A stretch of 64,000 nt of DNA from Opitutus terrae PB90-1 (lineage in GTDB: Bacteria; Verrucomicrobiota; Verrucomicrobiia; Opitutales; Opitutaceae): positions 2,179,001 through 2,243,000 of the forward strand of contig NC_010571.1 of NCBI RefSeq assembly GCF_000019965.1, given 5' to 3'. Both the position numbers and the translations under genes were made by a program. Within the stretch, counting starts at the first letter, position 1. The number at the start of each line of letters is the position of its first letter. The notes under the pieces are model-generated. The model saw only the letters and a list, made by a program, of their open reading frames with translations, was not told where the DNA came from and made no database searches. Shown here piece after piece: positions 51,780 to 60,562 of the stretch.

Positions 51780-54700
51780 ATGGCTCGCATGCCCCGTCGC
51801 TCGTCGCTCTTTGGTCCGGCGCTGCGGCCGCCGGGTCGGTTCCTCGCCGCGGGCCGGCACGGCGCCGCACTGGCCTTTGCGACGGTCGCCGTCTTCGCCG
51901 CCGAGCCGCGCTCCCCGTTGGCGGAACAGCCGCTGGCGGCGCGCTCCGGTCCGCGCGGTGCGACGCTGTTTGTGGAGATGCCGTCGGCGCATACGGGCGT
52001 CGTGACGGAGAACCGGTATGCGGATCCGAAGATGTGGGGCGCGCGGTATCACGAATTTGAGATCGGCGAAATCGGCACCGGTGTGGCGATCGGCGACTAC
52101 GACGGCGACGGCCGGCCGGACCTCTTCGTCGTCAGCAAGACCGAGAGCTGCCGGCTATTTCGTAACCTCGGCGAGTTCCGGTTCGAGGACGTGACCGAAC
52201 GCGCGGGCGTGGCCGACAAAGGCGCGGCGGCTGGCGTGTGGAAGCAGGGGGCCACGTTTGTCGATGTGAACAACGATGGCCGGCTCGATCTGTATCTCTG
52301 CCGATTCGACGCCTCGAACCGGCTCTACGTGAACCAAGGCGACGGCACGTTTAAGGAGGAGGCGGCCGCGCGCGGACTCGACGTGCGGGACTCGTCCGTG
52401 ACCGGTGCGTTCGCCGACTACGATCGCGATGGCCGGCTCGATGTCCTTGTGCAGACGAACCTGCTCGACGCGAACGCGCACATCGAAGGGCAGGCGAACT
52501 ATCTTTTCCGTAATACCGGCGATGGCGGGTTCGTGAACGTGACCGATCACGCGGGGATCTCCGGCAACGGGCAGGGGCACTCCGCCACGTGGTGGGACTA
52601 CGATGACGACGGCTGGCCCGATCTCTACGTCGGCAACGATTTTCTCTCGCCCGACAAGCTCTATCACAACCGCCGCGACGGCCGCTTTGACGACGTGATT
52701 GCGACCGTCGTTCCGCACGTGCCCTACTCGGCGATGGGTTCGGATCTCGGCGATCTGAACAACGACGGGCTCGTGGATTTCATGATCACGGACATGGCCG
52801 CGACGACCCACGAGAAGGATCAGCGCGGCATGGCGGATGCGCGCGGCCGGGCCCGGGAGGAGTTTAATGAGACGATCGGCGTGCTGCAGTATCCACGGAA
52901 TGCGCTTTTCCTGAACACGGGTACCGGTCACTGCCTCGAAGCGGCGTGGCTGGCGGACCTGGCCAAGACTGATTGGACCTGGGGACCGCGGCTCGAGGAT
53001 CTCGACAACGACGGCTGGCTCGACCTGTTCGTGACTACCGGCATGCACCGGGAGGCCACCAACGTGGATTTGTTGACGCGCCAGATGAACGCGGAGACCG
53101 CGACCGAGCGGTTGCGCGTGATGCGCGAGAGTCCGGTGCTGGCCGAGCGCAATCTCGCTTACCGCAACCGCGGCAATCTCGAGTTTGAGACTGTCGGTGC
53201 GGCATGGGGGTTGGATCAGAAAGGCGTGAGCTTCGGCGCGGCGTTCGGCGATCTCGATGGCGATGGCGATCTCGATCTGGTGTTCGGCAATTACGAGAAG
53301 GGCGTGACGGTTCTCCGCAACGACTCCGACAGCGGACATCGGGTCATTTTCGAGCTACGCGGGACCAGATCGAACCGGTTTGGCGTCGGCGCGAAAGTGG
53401 AGATTGTGACCGGCGCGGGCCGGCAGGTGCGGTACCTCGTGATTGCACGGGGCGTGCTGTCGAGCAGTGAGCCGGTGGTGCATTTTGGTTTGGGGGAGGA
53501 GGTGGAGATCAAGGAGCTGACGGTGAGGTGGCCGAGCGGGGCGGTGCAGCGGTTCGAGCACGTGGCGGCGGACCGGCGGTATACGATCACGGAGCCGGAG
53601 GAGTGGCACGGGCGTCCCGCCCGTGAGCCTTCGTCGTCCGCTGATACCCGGGTCGGTAATCCCGGAACGGTAGGGCCGGCGCTGGCCGCCGGCCGCGAGG
53701 AATCGAAGTCCCGCGCGGCTGCCGGCGAGCGGCAGCCCTACGAACACAGCCTTTTCGCGGAAACGAGCGCAGCGCATGGGCTGGCGGTGGTGTCGCGGGA
53801 GGAGCCGGTGGATGAGGTGGCGTTGCAGCGATTGCTGCCGACGCGGTTCAACCGGCGCGGACCGGCGCTGGCGGTGGGCGACGTGAATGCCGACGGGATC
53901 GAAGACGTGGTGATCGGGGGCACGACGCAGACGGCCGCGCAGGTGCGGCTGGGCCGCAGCGACGGAACGTATGCTGTCGACCCGGGAGCGGTGCTGCCGG
54001 TGGACGGGGTGAACGACGGGCCGGTGCTGCTGTTCGATGCGATGGGCGATGGGCGGCCGGCGCTGCTGGTGACGAAGGGCGGCAACAGTTTGCCGGCGGG
54101 CGCGGCGGAGTATCAGCCGAAGCTTTACGTGCAGGACGAGCCGGGGCGGTTTCGGCTGGCCGCCGGTGCGCTGCCGGAGCTGTCGCTGAGCGTGGGCGCG
54201 GCGGCGGTGGCGGACTTCGATCGGGACGGGCGGCTGGATGTGTTCCTCGGCGCGCGCGTGCTGCCGGGCCTGTATCCGCTGGCGCCGCAAAGTGCCCTGC
54301 TGCGGAACCGCGGTCCCGCGACCGCGGGATTCGAGGACGCGACCGAGTTGCTCGCGCCGGCGCTGCGGAACGTGGGCTTGGTGACGTCGGCGTTGTGGAG
54401 CGACGTGGACCAGGACGGCTGGCCGGACTTGTTGGTGGCGCTGGAGTGGGGCCGGGTGACGTGTTTTCACAACGAGCAGGGCCGCGGTTTCTCCGACTGG
54501 ACCGAACGGGCTGGCTTCGCTGCGGCGGGCACCGGCTGGTGGACCTCCCTCGCGGCGGCGGACTTCAACGGCGACGGTCGGATGGACTACGTGGCCGGCA
54601 ACGTGGGACTGAACACGCAGTATCGGGCGAGTGCGGCGCAACCGGCGCTCTTGTTCTACGGCGACTTTCGCCGCGATGGCGGCGAGCCGCAGCTGATCGA

Positions 54701-55529
54701 AGCCTACTACGAAGGCGACAAGCTCTATCCCTGGCGGAGCCGACGGGACTTGGGAGCAGCGATACCCTCGGTGCTGAAGCGCTTCCCGCGGAACAACGCG
54801 TACGCGCGAGCCACGCTCAGCGAGATCCTGGGCGAGGAGAAGCTCGCCGCCGCGGACAAGTTCATGGCGACGGAGCTGCGCAGCGGGGTGTTTTTGAGTC
54901 AGCCGGACGACACCTGGCGGTTTACGCCGTTGCCGCGGATCGCGCAGATCGCACCGCTGCAAGGGATGGTCGCAGGCGACTTCGATGGCGACGGGCAGGC
55001 GGACCTTTACGCGGTGCAAAACTCCTACGCGCCAATCGCGGTGGTGGGCCGGTTCGACGGCGGACTGAGCCAGCTGCTGCGTGGCGATGGCCGCGGCGGT
55101 TTCGAGCCGGTGCCGCCGGCGCAAAGCGGACTGGTGGTGCCGGGCGACGCGAAAGCGCTGGCCGTGCTGGATCTGGGGCAGGATGGCTGGCCGGATTTTC
55201 TGGTGACGCGCAACAACGCAAGCACCCTCGTGTTCGAGCGCCAGCACGAGCCTGGCCTCCGTTCGGTGCGCGTGCAGCTGCGCGGTCCCGCCGGCAATCC
55301 GACGGCGATCGGCGCCCGGCTGACGGCGCATTACCGCGACGGTCATGCTCAATCGGTCGAACTCCAGGCCGGTTCGGGACACGCGAGCCAGTCACTCGCG
55401 GCCGCGTTCTTTGGCGATCCGACGGGCAACCCGCTCGCGCGGATCAGCGTCCGCTGGCCCGACGGCGCCACCACTCAGCACGACGTGCCTACCGGCACGC
55501 CCGTCATCACACTCGATGCGTCGCGATGA
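51780..55529 (+). CDS. Giant exported FG-GAP/VCBS protein with ASPIC-UnbV domains, copy B
   Basis: This 1249-residue paralogue of the protein at 45407 has the same order: signal region (1-~40), FG-GAP loops (GDYDGDGRPD, VDVNNDGRLD, ADYDRDGRLD, WDYDDDGWPD, GDLNNDGLVD, EDLDNDGWLD, GDLDGDGDLD), UnbV at ~520-604, linker, second half, second UnbV. The N-terminal half has diverged clearly from copy A, while residues ~744-1213 come from the identical repeat block. The linker (~605-655) is unrelated to that of copy A and derives from other palindromic DNA. Alternative ATG at 51789. The membrane-protein copy B follows 79 bp downstream on the same strand. Confidence 0.9.
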   Translation: MARMPRRSSLFGPALRPPGRFLAAGRHGAALAFATVAVFAAEPRSPLAEQPLAARSGPRGATLFVEMPSAHTGVVTENRYADPKMWGARYHEFEIGEIGTGVAIGDYDGDGRPDLFVVSKTESCRLFRNLGEFRFEDVTERAGVADKGAAAGVWKQGATFVDVNNDGRLDLYLCRFDASNRLYVNQGDGTFKEEAAARGLDVRDSSVTGAFADYDRDGRLDVLVQTNLLDANAHIEGQANYLFRNTGDGGFVNVTDHAGISGNGQGHSATWWDYDDDGWPDLYVGNDFLSPDKLYHNRRDGRFDDVIATVVPHVPYSAMGSDLGDLNNDGLVDFMITDMAATTHEKDQRGMADARGRAREEFNETIGVLQYPRNALFLNTGTGHCLEAAWLADLAKTDWTWGPRLEDLDNDGWLDLFVTTGMHREATNVDLLTRQMNAETATERLRVMRESPVLAERNLAYRNRGNLEFETVGAAWGLDQKGVSFGAAFGDLDGDGDLDLVFGNYEKGVTVLRNDSDSGHRVIFELRGTRSNRFGVGAKVEIVTGAGRQVRYLVIARGVLSSSEPVVHFGLGEEVEIKELTVRWPSGAVQRFEHVAADRRYTITEPEEWHGRPAREPSSSADTRVGNPGTVGPALAAGREESKSRAAAGERQPYEHSLFAETSAAHGLAVVSREEPVDEVALQRLLPTRFNRRGPALAVGDVNADGIEDVVIGGTTQTAAQVRLGRSDGTYAVDPGAVLPVDGVNDGPVLLFDAMGDGRPALLVTKGGNSLPAGAAEYQPKLYVQDEPGRFRLAAGALPELSLSVGAAAVADFDRDGRLDVFLGARVLPGLYPLAPQSALLRNRGPATAGFEDATELLAPALRNVGLVTSALWSDVDQDGWPDLLVALEWGRVTCFHNEQGRGFSDWTERAGFAAAGTGWWTSLAAADFNGDGRMDYVAGNVGLNTQYRASAAQPALLFYGDFRRDGGEPQLIEAYYEGDKLYPWRSRRDLGAAIPSVLKRFPRNNAYARATLSEILGEEKLAAADKFMATELRSGVFLSQPDDTWRFTPLPRIAQIAPLQGMVAGDFDGDGQADLYAVQNSYAPIAVVGRFDGGLSQLLRGDGRGGFEPVPPAQSGLVVPGDAKALAVLDLGQDGWPDFLVTRNNASTLVFERQHEPGLRSVRVQLRGPAGNPTAIGARLTAHYRDGHAQSVELQAGSGHASQSLAAAFFGDPTGNPLARISVRWPDGATTQHDVPTGTPVITLDASR
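53607..53625. repeat. Palindromic repeat inside the coding linker of copy B
   Basis: CACGGGCG-tcc-CGCCCGTG is a perfect 8-bp stem with a 3-nt loop at the start of the copy B linker. Further palindromic sequence (CCGGCGCTGGCCGCCGGCC at ~53677) continues to ~53710. The linker so encoded (EEWHGRPAREPSSSADTRV) is unlike that of copy A at the same place. Confidence 0.6.
54009..55419. repeat. Long direct repeat, right copy (inside FG-GAP copy B)
   Basis: This is the partner of 47573-48983. Identity stops abruptly at 55419 (GCGATC followed by CGACGGGCAA here, GGGCGGACAA in copy A) and picks up again after ~9 bp at a lower level. Recombination between the two direct copies would delete 6,436 bp, including membrane protein A, and leave one chimeric FG-GAP gene. 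Confidence 0.9.
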
Positions 55530-55608
55530 AGCCGTGTCGTTTCCTGTTCCAGTATGAGTATGCGCGCCCGGCTGAAGGGCCGCGCATCTGAACGGTGTCA
55601 AATCCCCG

Positions 55609-58038
55609 ATGGCTGTTACCCTCCGGCTTCGCTTGCTCGTCTGGTGCGCTGTGCCTGTGTGCACGCTCGCCGTGTTGTTTTGGGTGAACAGCGCGCGTGT
55701 TGACCGGGTGCGCTTCGTGTCCGCACTCGGGCTCGAACCGCTGCGCAACGACGACACCTCGGCCACCGGCTACGCCGGCGGCATGCGACAGTTGATCGTC
55801 CCTGGCCAGAATCTCGAAAGCTACCAGTGGATTGAACAAACGCAGCAAATGCTCGCGCGCGGCGAGTGGCGGGTGCGTCGCAACGAGCTCGAGAACGCGC
55901 CGGAAGGTCGCGCCGTCACCGCGTCTTCACCCTATCGCTGGTGGTTGAGGCTCGTTGGTTGGTTCGATCGACAAATCACGGGGCGCGCACCCGGTGCCGC
56001 GGTGGAGCACGCTGCGCTGTGGGCGGACCCGTTGCTACACGGATTGATCGTTGCGGGCTTGACCGGTTTTGTGGCGTGGCGATTCGGACTCTGGTCGAGT
56101 GCCGTCGTGTGTCTGGGGCTGGCGTTCGCGTTTCCGCTCGGAGCGAACTTCGTGCCCGGTGCGCCCGATGACCGCGGACTGGCGCTGGCGCTCGCGCTCG
56201 CGAGCGTGTTGCCGCTGGCGGTCGGAATCGCGGCGCTGCGCATCACCGCCGGCGCGCCGTCGCGGGCGCCGCATCGCTGGTTCGTTCTCGCGGGCCTCGC
56301 CGGCGGGTTGGGGCTTTGGGTTTCGGTCCCGGTGCAGGCGCCGTTGTTGTTTGGCTGCGCGCTGGGTGGATTGATCGCCCTCGCAGTGTCACCGACCTCG
56401 GCGCTCGTGCTGCCGTGGCGCAGCTGGGCCGTCGCGGGCGCGGCAACGACGTTGGCGGCCTATCTGCTGGAATTTGCGCCGGACCATCTCGGCAGCTGGC
56501 AAGTGCGCGTGGTGCATCCGCTGCACGCGCTGGCGTGGCTCGGATTGGGCGAGCTGTTGACGCTCGCGAGCCTGTGGCTGCAAACGCGCCAATCGCCGCG
56601 CCGGCTGATCGACGGGCTCCGACTTGTCGGTGCGGTTGCGGCGATTGGCGCGCTGGTCTGGGTCGCGCAGGCGAAGGAGAACGGTGGGCTGCTGGCGCCG
56701 GATCCGTCCGCATTTCGGTTGACGCCGCTCGTGGGCGACGCGGCCGCGCCGAATTTTCTGCGCTGGTTGGTGCAGCCGGCGACCGGCGTGAAACCTATCG
56801 TGGTGATGCTGCCGCTGCTGCTGGCGGTTCCGCCGGCATGGTGGTTATTGACGCGGAAGCTCCCCGCCACCGAGCGCACGCTCATCCTTGTGCCCGGCGG
56901 GGCGCTGGTGGTCGCGCTCGGCCTCGCGTGCTGGCAGCTCAGCTGGTGGGCGATGACCGGCGCGTTGGCGACCGTGCTGGCGGCGGTGACAATTCCGACA
57001 ACGCTGGAGCAAACGCCGCGGCGGGCGCGCTGGATTTGGCTGGCGGCACTGCTGCCAGCGGTGATTGCCGGCGGAGCGCAGTTCGTGTCGCTGGCGGACG
57101 CGCGGCGGGCGCGTTCGCTGGATGAAACGGAACTGCTGGGATTGGTGCATCGCGATCTGGCGCACTGGCTGGCGCGGCGGGCCGGGCCCGACGGCGCGAT
57201 CGTGCTCGCGCCCCCGGCGGAGACGGTCGCGCTCGGCTACTACGGCGGCCTCCGCGGGATCGGCACGCTCTCATGGGACAACCAGAGCGGGTTGATGGCC
57301 ACCGTCCGAATCGTGAGCGCCACTACGCGCCAGGAAGCCGAAGCGCTGATCGCACGTCGCGAGATCACGCATATCGTCCTGCCTTCGTGGGATTCGTATT
57401 TTGGCGAGTACGCGCGAGTCGGCTCCGGGCAGGTCGAAGGCTCGTTTTTCGACGAGCTGCAGAACCTGAATCTGCCGCCCTGGCTCCGTCCGGTCGCCTA
57501 CACGTTTCCGACCATCGCTGGGTTCGAGGACCGTTCGGTGGCGGTGTTCGAAGTGGTCGACGAGCAGGACGAGGCGACCGCGCTGGGGCGGATGGCGACG
57601 TATTTCGTCGAGGCAGGTCGGCTGGAGCTGGCGGCGGCGGCGGGGCAGGGGCTGCGGCGATTCCCCGCAAATCTCGGCGCGTGGGTGGCGCGGGCGGAAG
57701 TGGAATCGGCGCGCGGCGACACGCAGGCATTGGAGGCTTCGCTGAAGTATCTGCTCCCGCGACTGAAGGCCGGTGCCGACGCCGGCCTGCCGCTGGATCG
57801 CCGCATCGGGCTCGCGGTGGTCCTGGCGCGCGCCCAACACGAGGAGCTGGCGCGTGCGCAAGTGCGACGGTGCCTAAGCCAGCTGGACGAATCCCGGTTG
57901 CGGGGGCTTTCCACGAGCGCGATCTACCGGCTGTTCGCGCTCGCGAAGGCTTATGATCTCAGCATTGCGGATGCGCGCGCGCGACAGTTGGGGCTCGAGC
58001 TGCTGCCGGCCGAATTGCGCCCGGGGGTGGAGCGGTGA
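55609..58038 (+). CDS. Multispanning GT-C-like membrane protein, copy B
   Basis: This 809-residue paralogue of the protein at 49106 has an N-terminal anchor (MAVTLRLRLLVWCAVPVCTL), NELENAPEGRAVTASSPYRW at ~92-111, ~10 membrane helices, YLLEFAPDHLGSWQVRVVHP near residue 285, and a soluble tail with DLAHWLARRAGPDGAIVLAP, HIVLPSWDSYFGEY and TPR-like helices at the end. The lengths (802/809) and motif order of the two copies agree along the whole protein, but no long nucleotide identity is seen, unlike their FG-GAP partners. It lies on the same strand directly after FG-GAP copy B. Confidence 0.75.
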   Translation: MAVTLRLRLLVWCAVPVCTLAVLFWVNSARVDRVRFVSALGLEPLRNDDTSATGYAGGMRQLIVPGQNLESYQWIEQTQQMLARGEWRVRRNELENAPEGRAVTASSPYRWWLRLVGWFDRQITGRAPGAAVEHAALWADPLLHGLIVAGLTGFVAWRFGLWSSAVVCLGLAFAFPLGANFVPGAPDDRGLALALALASVLPLAVGIAALRITAGAPSRAPHRWFVLAGLAGGLGLWVSVPVQAPLLFGCALGGLIALAVSPTSALVLPWRSWAVAGAATTLAAYLLEFAPDHLGSWQVRVVHPLHALAWLGLGELLTLASLWLQTRQSPRRLIDGLRLVGAVAAIGALVWVAQAKENGGLLAPDPSAFRLTPLVGDAAAPNFLRWLVQPATGVKPIVVMLPLLLAVPPAWWLLTRKLPATERTLILVPGGALVVALGLACWQLSWWAMTGALATVLAAVTIPTTLEQTPRRARWIWLAALLPAVIAGGAQFVSLADARRARSLDETELLGLVHRDLAHWLARRAGPDGAIVLAPPAETVALGYYGGLRGIGTLSWDNQSGLMATVRIVSATTRQEAEALIARREITHIVLPSWDSYFGEYARVGSGQVEGSFFDELQNLNLPPWLRPVAYTFPTIAGFEDRSVAVFEVVDEQDEATALGRMATYFVEAGRLELAAAAGQGLRRFPANLGAWVARAEVESARGDTQALEASLKYLLPRLKAGADAGLPLDRRIGLAVVLARAQHEELARAQVRRCLSQLDESRLRGLSTSAIYRLFALAKAYDLSIADARARQLGLELLPAELRPGVER

Positions 58039-58183
58039 GGTGAAGGGCGCTGCGCCTCGCTCGGTGTTGGGTGTGTGCGTGACCTGACGATGTCCTGCCA
58101 TTCTACGCTGTGTTTGGCGGTCGTCGCATGAATACAAGATCAGTTTCCGACGGTATCGACGTCGCCGATTTTTGCTCCGCGCT

Positions 58184-58651
58184 ATGAACGAAAACACCCC
58201 CATCGATGAACGGCTCTGGAAGATTGCTCAGAAGCATCTTGGCTACAGCGACGACGAGCTGAAGCAATTCCGCGAGAATCCGCGTAACGCCGACGTGCTC
58301 GCGCGGTCTGCTGAACTCAAGAACAAGATCATCGTACTCGAAGTCGTGGAGTCGCATGGCTGCAATAGCCGGCATCGCGTGGGAGACAAAATCCATCTGG
58401 ATGGCGCCGGCAATCTGCTCACCGAGCTTTGCCCCAAACGTGTCTGCACCTACGCGCTGAACTCGGCTGCGATGATGGTTTTTGCCGCCAACGAAATGAT
58501 CTACGCGGGGGTGGATCCGAACCAGATCCGGTTTCGCCGCGCCAGCTGCTTCGATGTCGGGCTGCAGTGCGGTGGCTGGGGGCGCATCGTGCTCGAGTTG
58601 CACGTCGAGGACCGGGACAGTGCGGCCGCGGCGGCGGACCAACGCGCTTGA
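58184..58651 (+). CDS. TIGR04076-like small protein
   Basis: This 155-residue cytoplasmic protein starts MNENTPIDERLWKIAQKHLG. After a helical N-terminus of ~45 residues comes KIIVLEVVESHGCNSRHRVG, DKIHLDGAG, then TELCPKRVCTYALNSAAMMV and RFRRASCFDVGLQCGGWGRI. The G-C-x-x-x-H-x-V-G-D element followed by L-C-P is the pattern of the TIGR04076 family, whose function is unknown; the Cys/His spacing could bind a metal. It sits 33 bp upstream of the DedA-type gene on the same strand. Confidence 0.6.
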   Translation: MNENTPIDERLWKIAQKHLGYSDDELKQFRENPRNADVLARSAELKNKIIVLEVVESHGCNSRHRVGDKIHLDGAGNLLTELCPKRVCTYALNSAAMMVFAANEMIYAGVDPNQIRFRRASCFDVGLQCGGWGRIVLELHVEDRDSAAAAADQRA

Positions 58652-58684
58652 TCCGCGGCGCGGCCGCGGCACGCTCGACGAGCG

Positions 58685-59338
58685 ATGCCATCCGACCAAG
58701 AACTTGCCGCGTCCCAATCCGCCCGGGTGGGCGTACTGAAGTTCACCTTGTTCGTGCTGCTGGTGGTTGCCCTGGTGAGCGTGCCGTTTGTGGTGTTCGG
58801 CGAATCGTTCGCCTTTCCGCTCCTGGAACAGCGGCAGCATCAGGCGGGCTGGCTGGTGCTGATCGCCATCGCGCTGCTCGCGGCCGATGCGGTGGCGCCG
58901 GTGCCGTCGGTGCTGGTGATCGTGTTTCTCGCGGCCAAGGCCGGCTGGCTCGCGGGCGTGATCGGGGGCACGGTGGGGCTGAGCGCAGGAGTCGTATGCG
59001 CGGCGTGGTTTGGCCGGGCAGCCGTGGGCAGGATTGCGCCGAAATTCTTCCCGGAGGCCGAGCTCGCGCGATTGCGAGACGCGCTGCATCGCCAGCTCGG
59101 GCTGACGCTCGCGTGCCTGCGCAGCGTGCCGGTGCTGGCGGAAACCTCGGTGATGGTGGCGGCGTCGGTCGGCGTTTCGCGCCGACGGATTTTTTGGGCG
59201 ACGCTGCTGCCGAATTTCGCCATCTCGGCGATCTACTCGCTGGCCGCGGACGATTCGTTCAGCACCGCGGTACTGGCGTTTTTCGCGACCGTGGTGCCGT
59301 CGTATGCGCTGTGGCGTTGGGTGGGACGGCGAGCGTAA
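58685..59338 (+). CDS. TVP38/TMEM64 (DedA-type, VTT domain) membrane protein
   Basis: This 217-residue inner-membrane protein has a first helix at ~18-37. The VTT core follows with DAVAPVPSVLVIVFLAAKAG, LSAGVVCAAWFGRAA, ACLRSVPVLAETSVMVAASV and a C-terminal membrane helix. The R-x-V-P-V..E arrangement corresponds to R-x-T-P in the family's re-entrant loop. It is only weakly similar to the DedA-type protein at 20124. It shares direction and short spacing (33 bp) with the TIGR04076-like gene. Confidence 0.82.
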   Translation: MPSDQELAASQSARVGVLKFTLFVLLVVALVSVPFVVFGESFAFPLLEQRQHQAGWLVLIAIALLAADAVAPVPSVLVIVFLAAKAGWLAGVIGGTVGLSAGVVCAAWFGRAAVGRIAPKFFPEAELARLRDALHRQLGLTLACLRSVPVLAETSVMVAASVGVSRRRIFWATLLPNFAISAIYSLAADDSFSTAVLAFFATVVPSYALWRWVGRRA

Positions 59339-59412
59339 CGCGGATAGTCGCTTTACCTGAGGCATCGGGGAGGGCGCGTTTTGCACCCCGGGCCGACCGA
59401 CGACTGCGGCCG

Positions 59413-60315
59413 CTATTGCGATGGCGGCTGCGCGAGCGCGGCGAGGATCTCGTCGGGCTTCCAGCCGTTGCCGCGCCAGATCGTCTGCACGCGGGCGTCG
59501 GGCCCGATCAGCGCGGTGGCCAGCGTGTGATCCAGCGTGCCGCGGCTCTGCTCGGTGTGCACGGCGAAGGCGCGCGTGAGCGCCGTGATCTGTTCCTTCG
59601 GGCCGGTGGCGAACCGCCAGCGCGCCGGATCCGCACCGTAACTTTCGCCGTAGGCCCGCAAGATCTGCGGCGTGTCGAACTCGGGATCGAGCGTGATGCT
59701 CAGCAGTTGCACGGGAGTGTCGGCCGACGGCGACGTGGCGAGCGCCTGCTGCAGCGTGCGGAAACGCTGCGACATCAGCGGACAAAATTCCGGCACCGGA
59801 CAACGCGTGAAGATGAAGGTCAACACGGTCCGTTTGCCGCGCAGGTCCGCCAGTGTGAGCGGTCGATCCAGCTGATCGCGCAGCACGAACGGCGGCACCT
59901 CGTCGCCTTCGCGGAGTCGCCGCGCGGGCACGGCGGCGATGGCGGCCGGCTCGTCCGCGCCGCGCGGGCCACCGATGCGGCGGAAATCGAAGGCGCGGGA
60001 GGACGCGTCGGTCACGGCAAACTTGAATTCGACGCCGTCGCCCGGCTGAAATTGCGCTGCCTGCTCGAGCGCCGCCGGGTCGACATTGAACGGCATCGTC
60101 ATCGCCGGCATGTAGTCCGGGATCGCCTGGTGCGCGATGCGGAGCGTGCCGTTCTGCAGTCGGCCGCGGACGACGCCGCGCACGGTGAAGACTTGTTCCG
60201 TCGCGGCCCGGGCCGTTTCTGCCGCCCAGCCGTCGGCGAACACGAGGGCGAAAAGAGCGAGGAAACGGAGCGCGCGCATGCGGCGCATGGACCGGAGACA
60301 GGCTGGGGTGTTCAT
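59413..60315 (-). CDS. Exported CusF-SCO fusion, copper chaperone
   Basis: This 300-residue protein (start MNTPACLRSM; a later MRALRFLALF is also possible) has a signal peptide to ~residue 36. Residues ~42-115 are a CusF-like copper-binding domain (HQAIPDYMPAMTMPFNV). Residues ~135-300 are the SCO1/SenC thioredoxin fold with FTRCPVPEFCPLMSQRF (C172 and C178, a C-x5-C variant of the usual C-x3-C) and H263 in GTLDHTLA, the third Cu ligand. It delivers Cu to a CuA centre; beside nosZ the likely client is NosZ. Divergent from the azurin-nosZ operon. Confidence 0.88.
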   Translation of the reverse strand: MNTPACLRSMRRMRALRFLALFALVFADGWAAETARAATEQVFTVRGVVRGRLQNGTLRIAHQAIPDYMPAMTMPFNVDPAALEQAAQFQPGDGVEFKFAVTDASSRAFDFRRIGGPRGADEPAAIAAVPARRLREGDEVPPFVLRDQLDRPLTLADLRGKRTVLTFIFTRCPVPEFCPLMSQRFRTLQQALATSPSADTPVQLLSITLDPEFDTPQILRAYGESYGADPARWRFATGPKEQITALTRAFAVHTEQSRGTLDHTLATALIGPDARVQTIWRGNGWKPDEILAALAQPPSQ

Positions 60316-60439
60316 GACGAAGGAGGGATGCGAATGAGCATGCGATCGTGACTGCTGGTGGACCTGTTGCGCAGCCGCCACGGTTGCGGGCAACCGCACG
60401 CGCGGGACAGGATCCTAGTCCGCAGTCGGGCCGCCCACC

Positions 60440-60453
60440 TTGTCGCGTGTCAA
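60440..60453. promoter_or_regulatory. Weak FNR-like palindrome, candidate site for the SCO gene
   Basis: TTGTC-GCGT-GTCAA keeps the outer TTG/CAA of an FNR box and is symmetrical, but the inner positions depart from TTGAT/ATCAA. It is centred 131 bp upstream of the SCO start. Confidence 0.3.
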
Positions 60454-60562
60454 GCTATCCACCAACTTACGCCGCCACCGGTTTCAAGCTCGCGGCGGCG
60501 GTATGACGGAGCCCGGGTTTGTCGGTTCGCGCAAGGTGAGTATCTCATGGAAGGAGAAAATA

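Noticed and set aside
53355-55382. Long antisense frames shared by the two FG-GAP genes (also 47258-48946)
   Set aside because: Their similarity only reflects the identical underlying DNA. They have no domains and are useful only as evidence that silent sites match.
58429-60351. 640-codon plus-strand frame over the DedA-type and SCO genes
   Set aside because: Overlaps two genes with clear motifs in other frames; Arg/Ala/Gly-rich with no signature.
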